From Clostridium_X cadaveris (lineage in GTDB: Bacteria > Bacillota > Clostridia > Clostridiales > Clostridiaceae): a stretch of DNA of 64,000 nucleotides. The notes below the pieces were generated by a model. That model saw only the letters and a list, made by a program, of their open reading frames with translations, was not told where the DNA came from and did not search any database. This document shows positions 1-9,508 of the stretch, one piece after another. Where the stretch lies: the NCBI RefSeq assembly GCF_039521325.1, contig NZ_BAAACD010000024.1. One strand, written 5' to 3'. Within the stretch, counting starts at the first letter, position 1. The number at the start of each line of letters is the position of its first letter. A program made the position numbers and the translations under genes.

Positions 1-5
1 AAAAA

Positions 6-52
6 CTGACCTCCCATAAGTTAGATTTTTAGGTCTAACTTTTGGGGGTCAG
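6..52. repeat. Imperfect inverted repeat resembling IS3-family ends
   Basis: Two arms of about 20 bases (CTGACC at 6-11, GGTCAG at 47-52) pair imperfectly around an 8-base centre. From memory, the minus-strand string TGACCCCCAAAAGTTAGA resembles terminal repeats of IS3/IS150-type elements in Firmicutes. No transposase is visible, so this could be one end of an element lying to the left, a pair of IS ends with the middle lost, or simply a stable hairpin. Confidence 0.4.
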
Positions 53-85
53 CTCACTAACCAGGGGTTTTCTAAAACAAATAAA

Positions 86-108
86 AGGATGGTGAAACCC
101 ACCATCCT
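86..108 (-). terminator. Rho-independent terminator of the DEAD-box helicase gene
   Basis: Perfect 9-bp stem (AGGATGGTG with CACCATCCT) and 5-base loop. On the minus strand it is followed by TTTTATTTGTTTT. The stem overlaps the helicase stop codon at 107-109. Confidence 0.8.
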
Positions 109-1255
109 AATCTTCATAATCAAGTATCTGACCTTTATAAAGAACCTTTTCAGTTATCTTTACATTAAAGATTTTTTCATATTTTTCTATTAACGATAGT
201 TCTTTTGGAACTACTAAGGATATGCATTTACCTGTATTTTCTCCTCTAGCAACTCTCCCTGCTCTATGGACATAATCCTTTTCTGATTTTGGCATATCTA
301 AGTTAACTACATGAGTTATGCCTTTTATATCAAGTCCTCTAGCTCCTACGTCTGAAGCTATAAGCACATTTACCTTCCCTCTTCTAAATCCTTCTATGGC
401 ATTTTTTCTATCTTCTTTGGATATGTTTCCACATATAGAGTCGCAATTTATGTTATGATATTTAAGTTTATCTAATGTAAGCTCAACATCATAATTATTA
501 TTTACAAACACAAGAGTTTTCTTAGCTCTTTCCCAATGAACAACTTTTCTTAAAAACTCAACCTTTTTTCTAGGGTCACACAAGAAAAATTCATGAGTTA
601 TATTTGAATTTATGGTTAAGTCACTGCTGCTTACTTTTATAATTTCAGCTTCACTCATAAGACTCTTCGCCATATCAAGTGTCTTTTCATCAGTTGTGGC
701 TGAAACCATTATGATTTGAACTTTATTGTCTAAAGATTTTATTATAAACTTTATATCATTTATATTGTCTTTATCTAAAAGCTTATCAAATTCGTCTATA
801 ACAAGAAATTTCACATTGTGGACTTTAAGCTTTTTTCTCTTTATAAGGTCTACAACTCTTCCAGATGATCCTGTAGCTATCTGTGGTTTGCTCTTTAGCT
901 TTTCAATCTGTCTTGTTATATTTCCACTTCCCACAAGAGAAGCTGCATTACAACTTATATTAGCATCTTTTTTTAAGTCCAATATAGTATTGTGAATCTG
1001 CATAGTAAGCTCATGAGTAGGAGCAAGAACAAGTCCCTGAAGCTCCTTGTTATCATAATTTATTTTTTCCATCATAGGAAGCACATACGCAAGAGTTTTT
1101 CCTGTTCCTGTTTGAGATTGTGCTATTATATTTTTCCCTTCTAAAGCAGGTACAATAGTTTTTTCTTGAACCTCTGTAGGTTTAACTATACCCCTAATAT
1201 CTAATGCTTTACAAATATTTTCCTTTATTCCTAGTTCTTTAAAATTTTTATCCAT
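107..1255 (-). CDS. DEAD-box ATP-dependent RNA helicase
   Basis: This 382-residue cytoplasmic RNA helicase consists of the two RecA-like domains only, with no C-terminal RNA-binding extension such as DbpA carries. Visible motifs in order are the Q motif (PTEVQ, near residue 27), Walker A AQSQTGTGKT (near 45), motif II as DEFD rather than DEAD (near 155), SAT (near 187), and the domain-2 motifs ASDVGARGLD and HRAGRVARG. The Walker B variant keeps the catalytic D-E pair and the final D, so ATPase activity is expected. The family remodels RNA in ribosome assembly, mRNA decay or cold adaptation; the exact role cannot be read here. It is a single gene ending in its own terminator. Confidence 0.9.
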   Translation of the reverse strand: MDKNFKELGIKENICKALDIRGIVKPTEVQEKTIVPALEGKNIIAQSQTGTGKTLAYVLPMMEKINYDNKELQGLVLAPTHELTMQIHNTILDLKKDANISCNAASLVGSGNITRQIEKLKSKPQIATGSSGRVVDLIKRKKLKVHNVKFLVIDEFDKLLDKDNINDIKFIIKSLDNKVQIIMVSATTDEKTLDMAKSLMSEAEIIKVSSSDLTINSNITHEFFLCDPRKKVEFLRKVVHWERAKKTLVFVNNNYDVELTLDKLKYHNINCDSICGNISKEDRKNAIEGFRRGKVNVLIASDVGARGLDIKGITHVVNLDMPKSEKDYVHRAGRVARGENTGKCISLVVPKELSLIEKYEKIFNVKITEKVLYKGQILDYED

Positions 1256-1349
1256 ATCTCAATTCCTTCTATATATTTTTGATTATTATTCTTATATTTT
1301 AATCTTTCCTGATATTTAAAGCTTTAAAATCCTATCAAAGAATGATTTT

Positions 1350-3743
1350 TTATATCTTATTAAATAAAGTTTGAGCAATTCTTACACTTTCTTTTGCATC
1401 TTTAGCATAAAAATCTGCCCCTATGGCCATGGCATAATCCTCTGTGAGTACAGCTCCCCCAACCATAATTTTGCACTGAGGTACTGTTTTTCTAAGAAGT
1501 TTTATAGTCTCTTCCATACTCTTAACTGTAGTTGTCATAAGAGCACTAAGTCCAACTAATGGCGCTTTACTATTACGGACTGCTTCAGCTACCTCTTCAT
1601 AAGGTACATTCTTCCCTAAGTCTATAACTTTAAACCCGTAATTTTCAAGAAGAGTCTTCACTATATTTTTACCTATATCATGAATATCTCCCTTTACTGT
1701 AGCCAAAACTATAGTGCCATTACATATAGTTTCACTGCCTTCTCTTGAAAGCTTCTCTTTTATTATATCAAATGCTTCCTTAACTGTCTCTGCACATTGT
1801 ATAAGTTGAGGAAGAAAAATTTCTCCTTTTTCATATTTGCATCCTACATAGTCAAGAGCCGGTATTATATCCTCCTCTACTATAGTTAAAGGAGATTTAG
1901 TTTTCAAAAGCTCTAAGGAAGCGCTCTTTGCTTCTAATCTAAGACCATTTATTATTATTTTAAATAAATTTTCATCTTTATGTTTTCTTGAATCCTCTAA
2001 TTTTTCTATAGAATTCCTTTTAGGTATATTTGAGTAATGAGCCACGTAATCTTTTGATTCTACGTCTTCCATAGCTAATACCTTGTATGCCTTTATTGTA
2101 TCCATAATTTCTTCATCTAACGGATTAATTATAGGAAGAGTAAGCCCATTCATAAGACATCCGCTTAAAAAAGTTTTGTTTAAGAGAGGTCTATTGGGAA
2201 GTCCAAAAGAAACGTTAGAAACTCCAAGCACAGTGTTGACCTTTAGTTTTTCTCTTATAATACCCAATGCTTTTACAGTATACATTACATCTTTCTGCTG
2301 AGCTGCTGCAGTAAGAGTAAGACAATCTATATATACATCTTCTTTTGCTATCCCATATTCAAGAGCTCTTTCTAAAATTCTCTCTGCAATTTTAATTCTT
2401 TCTTCAACTGTCTTTGGAAGCCCATTGTGATCTAAGGTAAGCCCTATAACTGCTGCTCCATATTTCTTTACTAAAGGTAAAATAGCCTTCATAGAGTCTT
2501 CATCACCATTTACAGAGTTCACTATAGCTTTTCCATTATAGGCTCTAAGAGCCCTTTCTATAACTTTAGGTTTATTTGAATCTATTTGAAGAGGAGTGTC
2601 TATTATACTTTGAATCTCACGAACTGCCTTTTCCATAATAAAAGCTTCATCTATTCCCGGAAGGCCTACATTTACATCTAATATATCTGCTCCAGCTTCC
2701 ACCTGATTTATAGCTTCTTTAAGCACATGATCCAGCTTACCTTGAAGCAGAGATTCCTTTAAAAATTTCTTTCCAGTAGGATTAATCCTTTCTCCTATGA
2801 TTTTAACTCCATTTACCTCTACACTCTTAGTAGCACTGCATACTATACTTTTATTTATACTAGGTTTCACGGCTCTAAAGATTATGCCCTCTAGCGACTC
2901 TTTTAGTGCTTTAATATGAATGTCTGTAGTACCACAGCATCCTCCAATTATTCTGACTCCTTCATCTATAAACTTTTTACCGTATTCCACGAAGTCAGTT
3001 ATAGGGACATCAAATTCGGTATTTCCCTCTATAAACTTTGGAAGTCCTAAATTAGGCTGCACCATAACAGGAACTTTAGAATATCTTAACACTTCTTTTA
3101 TTAAAGGGTAAATATCTTTTGGTCCTAAAGAGCAGTTTATTCCAAGAGCATCTACTCCTAATCCTTGAAATACCGTGGTCATTGTAATAGGACTACAGCC
3201 TGTAAATGTACGTCCATCCTTTTCAAAACTCATAGTGCAAAATATAGGAAGACTACTGTTTTCCTTTGCTGCAAGGATAGCTGCCTTTGCCTCATATAAA
3301 TCGGTCATAGTTTCAATAAGAATGCAATCAACTCCACTTCTAGCTGCCACTTCTACTTGATCCTTGAAAATATTATAGGCTTCATCGAACCTAAGAGTTC
3401 CCATAGGTTCTATTAGTTCTCCTAAAGGCCCCATGTCATAAGCTATATAACAAAACTTATCTTCTCTTGCTGCCTCAGCATTCTTGATAGCTCTCTCTGC
3501 AATCAATTTAGTGTCATATCCGCTGCCATTCATTTTTAAACTGTTAGCACCAAAAGTGTTTGTAGTTATTATATTACATCCAGCATTTATATAAGCTCTA
3601 TGTATGTCTATTATGAGATCTGGATTCTCTATATTTAAAACCTCTGGCAGTTCCCCAAGCTTTAGGCCTCTATTTTGAAGCATGGTTCCCATAGCTCCAT
3701 CAAATATTAAAATATTATCCTTTAAAAAGCTTCTAAGATCCAC
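1350..3743 (-). CDS. metH: Cobalamin-dependent methionine synthase without activation domain
   Basis: Transfers a methyl group from methyltetrahydrofolate through cobalamin to homocysteine. Domains in order: homocysteine-binding barrel with zinc ligands (Cys in GINCSLGP and the pair in IIGGCCGT), pterin-binding barrel beginning at IGERINPTG, B12 cap helices, and a Rossmann B12 domain with the DxHxxG lower-ligand motif (DIHDIGKNIV). The AdoMet reactivation domain found at the C terminus of E. coli MetH is absent; the upstream gene supplies it. I prefer a GTG start at 3743, nine bases after AAAGGAAA and overlapping the upstream stop by 11 bases, giving 797 residues; an upstream in-frame ATG at 3806 lies deep inside the neighbour. 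Confidence 0.92.
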   Translation of the reverse strand: MDLRSFLKDNILIFDGAMGTMLQNRGLKLGELPEVLNIENPDLIIDIHRAYINAGCNIITTNTFGANSLKMNGSGYDTKLIAERAIKNAEAAREDKFCYIAYDMGPLGELIEPMGTLRFDEAYNIFKDQVEVAARSGVDCILIETMTDLYEAKAAILAAKENSSLPIFCTMSFEKDGRTFTGCSPITMTTVFQGLGVDALGINCSLGPKDIYPLIKEVLRYSKVPVMVQPNLGLPKFIEGNTEFDVPITDFVEYGKKFIDEGVRIIGGCCGTTDIHIKALKESLEGIIFRAVKPSINKSIVCSATKSVEVNGVKIIGERINPTGKKFLKESLLQGKLDHVLKEAINQVEAGADILDVNVGLPGIDEAFIMEKAVREIQSIIDTPLQIDSNKPKVIERALRAYNGKAIVNSVNGDEDSMKAILPLVKKYGAAVIGLTLDHNGLPKTVEERIKIAERILERALEYGIAKEDVYIDCLTLTAAAQQKDVMYTVKALGIIREKLKVNTVLGVSNVSFGLPNRPLLNKTFLSGCLMNGLTLPIINPLDEEIMDTIKAYKVLAMEDVESKDYVAHYSNIPKRNSIEKLEDSRKHKDENLFKIIINGLRLEAKSASLELLKTKSPLTIVEEDIIPALDYVGCKYEKGEIFLPQLIQCAETVKEAFDIIKEKLSREGSETICNGTIVLATVKGDIHDIGKNIVKTLLENYGFKVIDLGKNVPYEEVAEAVRNSKAPLVGLSALMTTTVKSMEETIKLLRKTVPQCKIMVGGAVLTEDYAMAIGADFYAKDAKESVRIAQTLFNKI

Positions 3744-4413
3744 ATCTATCACTTTCCTTTCTATAAGCGCACTTAGAGTAGTTAGGACATGATTTACACT
3801 TTTCAAAAGTTTTGTAATCTAACTTTTCATCTATTACTCCAACTACAGCTGTTACAGATTTTCTAGGAATCAATATATTATTCCTAGTGATTGTAAGCCC
3901 TATTAATTTTTCAGCATCAACAAGATTCAAAATTTCTCTCTGAATATTAATGTCAAAATCACCATAGCCAGGACTGTATCTTCTAGTAATGGTAAGTCCG
4001 ACTTTTTTCAAATCATTTTTTATAATGCTGCAAACAATATCACAGGCACTTTCCACTGCAGTAGTAGCACAGGCATCTAAAATCATAGCTTTAGTAAGAC
4101 TAGAATGTTCATAATATCTTATTTTTTTATCTATTTCAACTCCCAATGTAACTGCCATAAGATAACATTCCTTGCTGCCATTTAAATGGACACTTATATC
4201 TTTTCCCTTCATATATACATTTGTATCTTTAAGCTCTAAATAATTGATATCTTTTGATAAAATCTCAAAATACCTATAGACATATCTGGGTTTTACAAGT
4301 TTATAAGCTTCATCAATAGTTATATCTATTAAATTTTCCATATCATGAGAAAGAATTTGATTTCTATATCCTAAATATCTTAATACTTCCTTTTTTGAAA
4401 TCTTTATATCCAT
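3733..4413 (-). CDS. Methionine synthase activation domain as a separate protein
   Basis: A 226-residue protein resembling the vitamin B12-dependent methionine synthase activation region, which binds AdoMet for reductive remethylation of oxidised cobalamin. The core contains RRYSPGYGDFDI, matching the conserved RxxPGY segment that contacts AdoMet. The C terminus carries a cysteine cluster (CKSCPNYSKC), which in clostridial stand-alone versions may hold a metal or take part in electron transfer; that last point is inference. It overlaps the metH start and is transcribed first, so the two should be co-translated. This split arrangement is usual in clostridia. Confidence 0.88.
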   Translation of the reverse strand: MDIKISKKEVLRYLGYRNQILSHDMENLIDITIDEAYKLVKPRYVYRYFEILSKDINYLELKDTNVYMKGKDISVHLNGSKECYLMAVTLGVEIDKKIRYYEHSSLTKAMILDACATTAVESACDIVCSIIKNDLKKVGLTITRRYSPGYGDFDINIQREILNLVDAEKLIGLTITRNNILIPRKSVTAVVGVIDEKLDYKTFEKCKSCPNYSKCAYRKESDRCGS

Positions 4414-4482
4414 ATATTCTAATTATGCCTTTCAATAATCACTTCTTTTAGAATAACCTTATTCTTTTATTATACATAAAAA

Positions 4483-4528
4483 TATCCCATAAGCTATATG
4501 ATTTTTACATCTTATAGCTTATGGGATA
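4483..4528 (-). terminator. Terminator after the ABC permease gene
   Basis: Long stem (TATCCCATAAGCTAT with its complement, one small interruption) with an AT-rich loop, followed on the minus strand by TATTTTTATG. It separates the ABC transporter from the metH pair. Confidence 0.75.
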
Positions 4529-4548
4529 ATATAATTTTTATTTTATTA

Positions 4549-7500
4549 TTAATCTACAGATTTAAGTGATTCAACCATTTTTACAGCCTTAAGTTTGTAG
4601 TACATAGCCCAATTTACTAGTGCTGAGAAAAGCATAGTTATTCCAAAAGCATAAATGTAACTAAACACACCTATAGTACGCCCAAACATTATCTCATTTG
4701 GCTCAGCAGTTACCATTATAAATCTATGAAGGAACACTCCAAGGATTAAACCTACTAATATTCCTATTATAGTTAATAGTACATTTTCTTTGTATACATA
4801 AGCTGAAACTTCCTTATCATAAAAACCTAGAACTTTTATAGTGGCTATTTCCCTAAGTCTTTCACTTATATTTACATTAGTTAAATTGTATAGAACTACA
4901 AATGCCAAAGCTCCTGCTGCCAGTATCATAACTATTACCACGTAGTTAAGACTCTTTATTGTATCACTGTACGTTTCTTTTACTCCTGAGTTAAAGTAAA
5001 CTCCAGCAACATCTTTTTTCTCAAGAAGTTCTTTTGATATACTATCTTCAACAGATTTTGTTGTATCTTTTATCTTTGCAACTATTTGATTGCCTTTAAA
5101 ATCTCTTTCATATAGGCTTTCATAAGTTGACCTACTCATAAATGCATAATGAGATACATAGTTTTCTACTATACCCGTGACAGGAACGGAAATTCTTTTA
5201 TTGTTCTCATCGTTTATATTTATAGTATCTCCCTTCTTAACACCAAGCTCTTTAGCAAGCTTTTCTGCAAGAACTATGCCGCCTTCATCTAGAGATACTT
5301 CTTTCTGTGATGTACGAACTCTTAAAATATGAAACTCCTTAAACTTTTCTACATCTTCAGGAATTACTAGTGAAGCTTCTTTGCTTTTATCGTGAAAGCT
5401 TATGTCTGTATTTTTTGTTTTATACATCATACTATCTTTTATTCTGTCATCATCATTTAAATACTCTCTTAAAGCATTTTCATCCTCTGTTTTAATATTA
5501 GAATCTAGAGAAACTGACATATCATAAGTTATTATTTTTCCATACTCTATATCAATTATAGCTCGTATAGAATCCTTTATACCAAATCCAGCCAATATAA
5601 GAGCTGTACAGCCTGATATACCTAATACGGTCATAAGGAATCTCTTCTTATATCTAAATATATTTCTTGCTGTAACTTTTTCAGTAAATTTTAGTCTCTT
5701 CCAAATGAAATTGCATCTTTCTAAAAGTATCTTCTTACCAACCTTGGGTGCTTTAGGTATCATAAGAAGAGCAGGTGTTTCTTTTAATTCTTTGTAGCAT
5801 GCACCTAGAGCTGCTAAAGTAGTTGTTAAAACTGCTGCTAAAGTAGCAATTATAGCATAAAACATATTAAATTGAAGTATCAAATCTGATACGGTAAACA
5901 TTATTCCATAAGCATCAAAAATTACTGTTGGGAACAATATAAATCCTATAGCAAGACCAAGTATACTTCCTCCTATACTTGCAAGAGCTGCATATAATAT
6001 ATACTTTGATGCAATATCTCTTTTTTCATAGCCTAAAGCCTTTAATGTACCTATGTCAACTCTTTGCTCATCTACCATTCTTGTCATTGTTGTAAGACAT
6101 ACTAGGGCTGCTACTAAGAAAAAGAATACTGGAAACACTTGAGCTATAGCCTTTACTCTGTTAGCTGCATCTTCATAAGACACATATCCATAATTCATAT
6201 CTCTATTAAGCACATACCAGCTTGGTTCTTCTATGCCTTTTATTTTATCTTCGGCATCTAAAATCCTATCTTTGCCATCCTTTAGTGTAGCTTCAACAGA
6301 AACTTTATTCTTTTCATATTCTTCTTTTCCTTTGGCTAATTCTATTCTACCATTTTCAATATCTCCTCTAGCCTTTTTAAATTCAGCTTTGCTTTTAGAT
6401 TCACCTTCTAAAAGATTAGCTTTTTCTGCATTTAGCTGTTTTTCTGCTGCATCTAATGATGCTTTTGCTGCATTAAGCTTAGCTTCTCCTTCTTTTAGCT
6501 CCGCTTCTTTAGATGCCAGCTCTATTTTTGCCTTTTCTAAAGCTGGTTTTGCATAAGATAATGCACTCTCTATAGTCTCAATTTGAATCTTTATCCTTTC
6601 TTTTTCTATCTCAGGAATTGAAGGATCTTCAAGCTTTTCTTTTAAATCTAAAAGCTCTCTTTCTTGTTTTTCTATTAAGGCCTCACCTTGAGAAATGGCT
6701 TTTTTTGCATCTTCAAGCTGAGTTTCTGCCTCTGCTTTCTTTTCATTAAAAGTTTGAAGCTGAGCTTCATATTGTGCTTTTCCTATTTTTAAATCCACTT
6801 CTGCATCTTTAATTTTTTCTTTTCCTAATTCTAAACTTTCGTTTACTTGCCGCTCCTTTAAGTTTAGCTCTTTTTCACCTTTATCTAGGTTCTTATTTCC
6901 TTCTTCAATCTTATCTAAAGCATTCTTGAGTTCTGATTCTGCTTTTAATTTTCCTTCTTCATATTCTTTTTTCTTTTCATCTAAGGTTTTGGTTGCTTCT
7001 TTTATAATTTCATCATATCTAAGCTCTGCTCTTTTTTCACCTATGGACTCAATCTTCTTTGTAACATCATCTCTGAGCTTTTCGTATTCATCTCCATAAG
7101 TAAAGAGCTCCTTAGCTCCTTTTAAAATCACATTGGCCTCAGTGTATACAGGAAGCTTAAAATCTTCTTCTGGTATCATTATATACTGAGATACCTTTCC
7201 ACTTCCAATCTTGCTGTTTCCTTTTTCATAAGTTACATAATATGGGCTGTTCACTACTCCTACAACTTTGTATTCATCAGTGTTCAAACTTTCTTTTATA
7301 TCACCACTATTACCAAGAGACAATTTTATAATATCTCCAAGCTTTATAAATTCTTTACCAAAAGCATCTTCTTCAACTACACATTCTCCTGACTTTTCTG
7401 GAAGTCTTCCCTTCATAAGTCTAGGTCTATTTATGTAGCTGTCATCCTCTAAAGACTTGCTAATAGGAATACTGTGAACTCTAAGGACAGATTGGCTGCT

Positions 7501-7794
7501 ACTTCTTACCGCAATAGCATCAAGAGAATAGCCTGGCATTACTGCTTTTACTTCATCCAAATCTTCTATAGACTTTATATCATCTTTATCTAGTCCTAAT
7601 GTAGACATTATTTGAAGATCCATAAAATTATATTTATCAAAATACCTATCTGCTGTTGCTTTCATGTCTGGCGCAGAAGCATTTATTCCTGCAAAAAATG
7701 ACACTCCTAAAGTTACTATAAAAAATATAGATAAGAATCTTCCCAAAGACCCCTTTATTTCTCTCAGAGTGCTCTTAAATAATGGACTTTTCAT
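4549..7794 (-). CDS. FtsX-family ABC permease with a large coiled-coil extracellular domain
   Basis: Permease of a MacB/FtsX-like ABC transporter (type VII fold). The preferred ATG at 7794 follows the ATPase stop codon by one base and gives 1081 residues beginning MKSPLFKSTLREIKGSLGRFL; an ATG at 7833 would overlap the ATPase. There is one membrane segment near residue 25, then a MacB-like region, then a charged heptad-rich coiled coil of roughly 250 residues (about 255-500), then two FtsX blocks of membrane helices separated by a second extracytoplasmic domain. This double FtsX architecture typifies Firmicute permeases of unknown cargo that act by mechanotransmission on lipids, peptides or cell-wall enzymes. 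The cargo is unknown. Confidence 0.88.
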   Translation of the reverse strand: MKSPLFKSTLREIKGSLGRFLSIFFIVTLGVSFFAGINASAPDMKATADRYFDKYNFMDLQIMSTLGLDKDDIKSIEDLDEVKAVMPGYSLDAIAVRSSSQSVLRVHSIPISKSLEDDSYINRPRLMKGRLPEKSGECVVEEDAFGKEFIKLGDIIKLSLGNSGDIKESLNTDEYKVVGVVNSPYYVTYEKGNSKIGSGKVSQYIMIPEEDFKLPVYTEANVILKGAKELFTYGDEYEKLRDDVTKKIESIGEKRAELRYDEIIKEATKTLDEKKKEYEEGKLKAESELKNALDKIEEGNKNLDKGEKELNLKERQVNESLELGKEKIKDAEVDLKIGKAQYEAQLQTFNEKKAEAETQLEDAKKAISQGEALIEKQERELLDLKEKLEDPSIPEIEKERIKIQIETIESALSYAKPALEKAKIELASKEAELKEGEAKLNAAKASLDAAEKQLNAEKANLLEGESKSKAEFKKARGDIENGRIELAKGKEEYEKNKVSVEATLKDGKDRILDAEDKIKGIEEPSWYVLNRDMNYGYVSYEDAANRVKAIAQVFPVFFFLVAALVCLTTMTRMVDEQRVDIGTLKALGYEKRDIASKYILYAALASIGGSILGLAIGFILFPTVIFDAYGIMFTVSDLILQFNMFYAIIATLAAVLTTTLAALGACYKELKETPALLMIPKAPKVGKKILLERCNFIWKRLKFTEKVTARNIFRYKKRFLMTVLGISGCTALILAGFGIKDSIRAIIDIEYGKIITYDMSVSLDSNIKTEDENALREYLNDDDRIKDSMMYKTKNTDISFHDKSKEASLVIPEDVEKFKEFHILRVRTSQKEVSLDEGGIVLAEKLAKELGVKKGDTININDENNKRISVPVTGIVENYVSHYAFMSRSTYESLYERDFKGNQIVAKIKDTTKSVEDSISKELLEKKDVAGVYFNSGVKETYSDTIKSLNYVVIVMILAAGALAFVVLYNLTNVNISERLREIATIKVLGFYDKEVSAYVYKENVLLTIIGILVGLILGVFLHRFIMVTAEPNEIMFGRTIGVFSYIYAFGITMLFSALVNWAMYYKLKAVKMVESLKSVD

Positions 7795-7795
7795 T

Positions 7796-8500
7796 CTACC
7801 ACTCAATCCTTTCCACTGGTGTTGGATTTTCATTTATGGTTATGCTATGAACTTTTCCGTTTTTTACCCTTATGACTTTATCACCCATAGGTGTCAAAGC
7901 AAGGTTGTGAGTTATAACTACTACAGTCATACCCATTTCCTTATTCATATCTTGAAGAAGCTTAAGTATAGACTTTCCTGTATTGTAATCTAACGCTCCT
8001 GTCGGTTCATCGCAAAGTAAAAGCTTTGGATTTTTTGCTAAAGCTCGGGCTATAGCAACTCTCTGCTGTTCTCCACCTGAAAGCTGTGCTGGAAAATTCC
8101 CTTTTCTGTGTTCAAGCCCTACTGCCTCCAGCATCTCCTCAGCATCTAAAGGATTTTTGCAAATTTCCGTTGCCAATTCTACATTTTCTACAGCTGTAAG
8201 GTTTTGAACTAAATTATAAAATTGAAATACAAAACCTATATCATATCTTCTATAAGTAGTAAGTTCTACCGAATTAAATTTACTCACTTCATTTCCGTCT
8301 ACAAACACTTTTCCAGAACTGACACTATCCATTCCCCCCAAAATATTTAAAATTGTACTTTTCCCTGCGCCGCTGGCTCCTGCAACTATTACAAATTCTC
8401 CTTTGTCTATAGAAAAGTCAACCCCGTTTAAAGCTTTAATTTCAACTTCTCCCATCTTATAAATTTTTTCCACATCGGAAAATTCTATATACTTGCTCAT
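7796..8500 (-). CDS. ABC transporter ATP-binding protein (LolD/MacB type)
   Basis: ATPase partner of the adjacent FtsX-type permease, 234 residues. Walker A GASGAGKST, signature LSGGEQQR and Walker B LLLCDEPTGALD are all intact, including the P-T-G-A-L-D string typical of the LolD/MacB/FtsE subgroup. The start is taken as the ATG at 8500, 10 bases downstream of GGAGG, instead of the TTG at 8509, which sits right on that ribosome site. The permease starts one base after this gene's stop, so the two are translationally coupled. Confidence 0.93.
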   Translation of the reverse strand: MSKYIEFSDVEKIYKMGEVEIKALNGVDFSIDKGEFVIVAGASGAGKSTILNILGGMDSVSSGKVFVDGNEVSKFNSVELTTYRRYDIGFVFQFYNLVQNLTAVENVELATEICKNPLDAEEMLEAVGLEHRKGNFPAQLSGGEQQRVAIARALAKNPKLLLCDEPTGALDYNTGKSILKLLQDMNKEMGMTVVVITHNLALTPMGDKVIRVKNGKVHSITINENPTPVERIEW

Positions 8501-8623
8501 ACAATTCAATCCTCCATATATCTCTTTTAATGCTAACTTTTCTTAGTTTTATTATACATAATATGATTATATCATCCATATAAAATTAATAGTTATGTTC
8601 AGAAAAAATTAATACATATAGAA

Positions 8624-8670
8624 ATAACTGTCTAAAAATAGATTTTTAATCTCTACTTATAGACAGTTAT
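8624..8670 (-). terminator. Terminator of the HAD hydrolase gene
   Basis: Inverted repeat with ATAACTGTCTA arms and a long AT-rich loop just after the HAD stop at 8675. The following minus-strand bases are moderately T-rich (TTTCTATATG). Confidence 0.6.
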
Positions 8671-8674
8671 ATTA

Positions 8675-9403
8675 CTACAATAAATCCAAACAGTTTATAT
8701 TCATTTTATAGGTAACATCTTTTCTCTCAACTATAACATTTATTTTTTTCTTTATATCATCATCTTCCATTATTCTAGTAAGAAGTTCTCTTGTTGGATT
8801 TATAGCATAAGGTATTCCAACATTTTGGAACATAGTAAAATCTCCTGATGTATCTCCATAAGCATAACTATTTTCTAAGTCTACATTATACTTTTGTGAC
8901 ATCTCAATAATAGCTTTTTGTTTGCTTTCAGAATCCCACATAGGTATTATATTTGAATTATAGGTGTTGTCTTCATTAAGTCCATATATAGTTCCTCTAA
9001 AATCATCCATATTGTACTTTTTGCTCATTTCTCTTACAAGTTCTATAGGTGATCCTGATATGGCTATAACCACATGTCCCTGCTCTTTATGCCACTTTAT
9101 TCTTTCTCTTGTAAATGTATAAACCCTATCTCCTTTTTGTTCTATTACCTTCTTTGCAATATAGTCTATATGATATTTATTTATTCCGCTTATAGCTTCT
9201 TTGTATATATCAACCATTTTCAAAAGATAGTCGTCATAATCTCCTTGTCTTTTGTCCCATTTTATAAAAGACGGACGAACGTCTCTGTACCATTTATTTT
9301 CATCAACTAATTCATATTTTATTATTTTTTTGAAAACCTCAGTTATAAGTCCCTCCCTATATATAGTTCCATCAATATCAAAAAATGCAGCTATTTTTTT
9401 CAT
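8675..9403 (-). CDS. HAD-superfamily phosphatase (SerB-like, HAD-IB)
   Basis: A 242-residue HAD hydrolase with motif I FFDIDGT near the N terminus (the first Asp is the nucleophile), motif II ISGSP, and motif IV YGDTSGDF. The SerB-like HAD-IB arrangement with a helical cap between motifs I and II fits phosphomonoester hydrolysis in the cytoplasm; the substrate is not evident. Start ATG at 9403 is nine bases after GGAGG; a TTG six bases further upstream is less likely. It is monocistronic, divergent from the next gene, with its own terminator. Confidence 0.85.
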   Translation of the reverse strand: MKKIAAFFDIDGTIYREGLITEVFKKIIKYELVDENKWYRDVRPSFIKWDKRQGDYDDYLLKMVDIYKEAISGINKYHIDYIAKKVIEQKGDRVYTFTRERIKWHKEQGHVVIAISGSPIELVREMSKKYNMDDFRGTIYGLNEDNTYNSNIIPMWDSESKQKAIIEMSQKYNVDLENSYAYGDTSGDFTMFQNVGIPYAINPTRELLTRIMEDDDIKKKINVIVERKDVTYKMNINCLDLL

Positions 9404-9458
9404 AATCAATTTCCTCCATTTCTACTTTAAAAAAATATTATGTTTCTTTAGTACATAC

Positions 9459-9487
9459 TTGAAAATTTATACTTACTATATCATAAT
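9459..9487 (+). promoter_or_regulatory. SigA-type promoter of the 9509 gene
   Basis: TTGAAA at 9459-9464, 17-base spacer, CATAAT at 9482-9487, with the start codon 22 bases downstream preceded by AAAGGAG. Confidence 0.6.
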
Positions 9488-9508
9488 TTATATAAAGGAG
9501 ACAAATAT

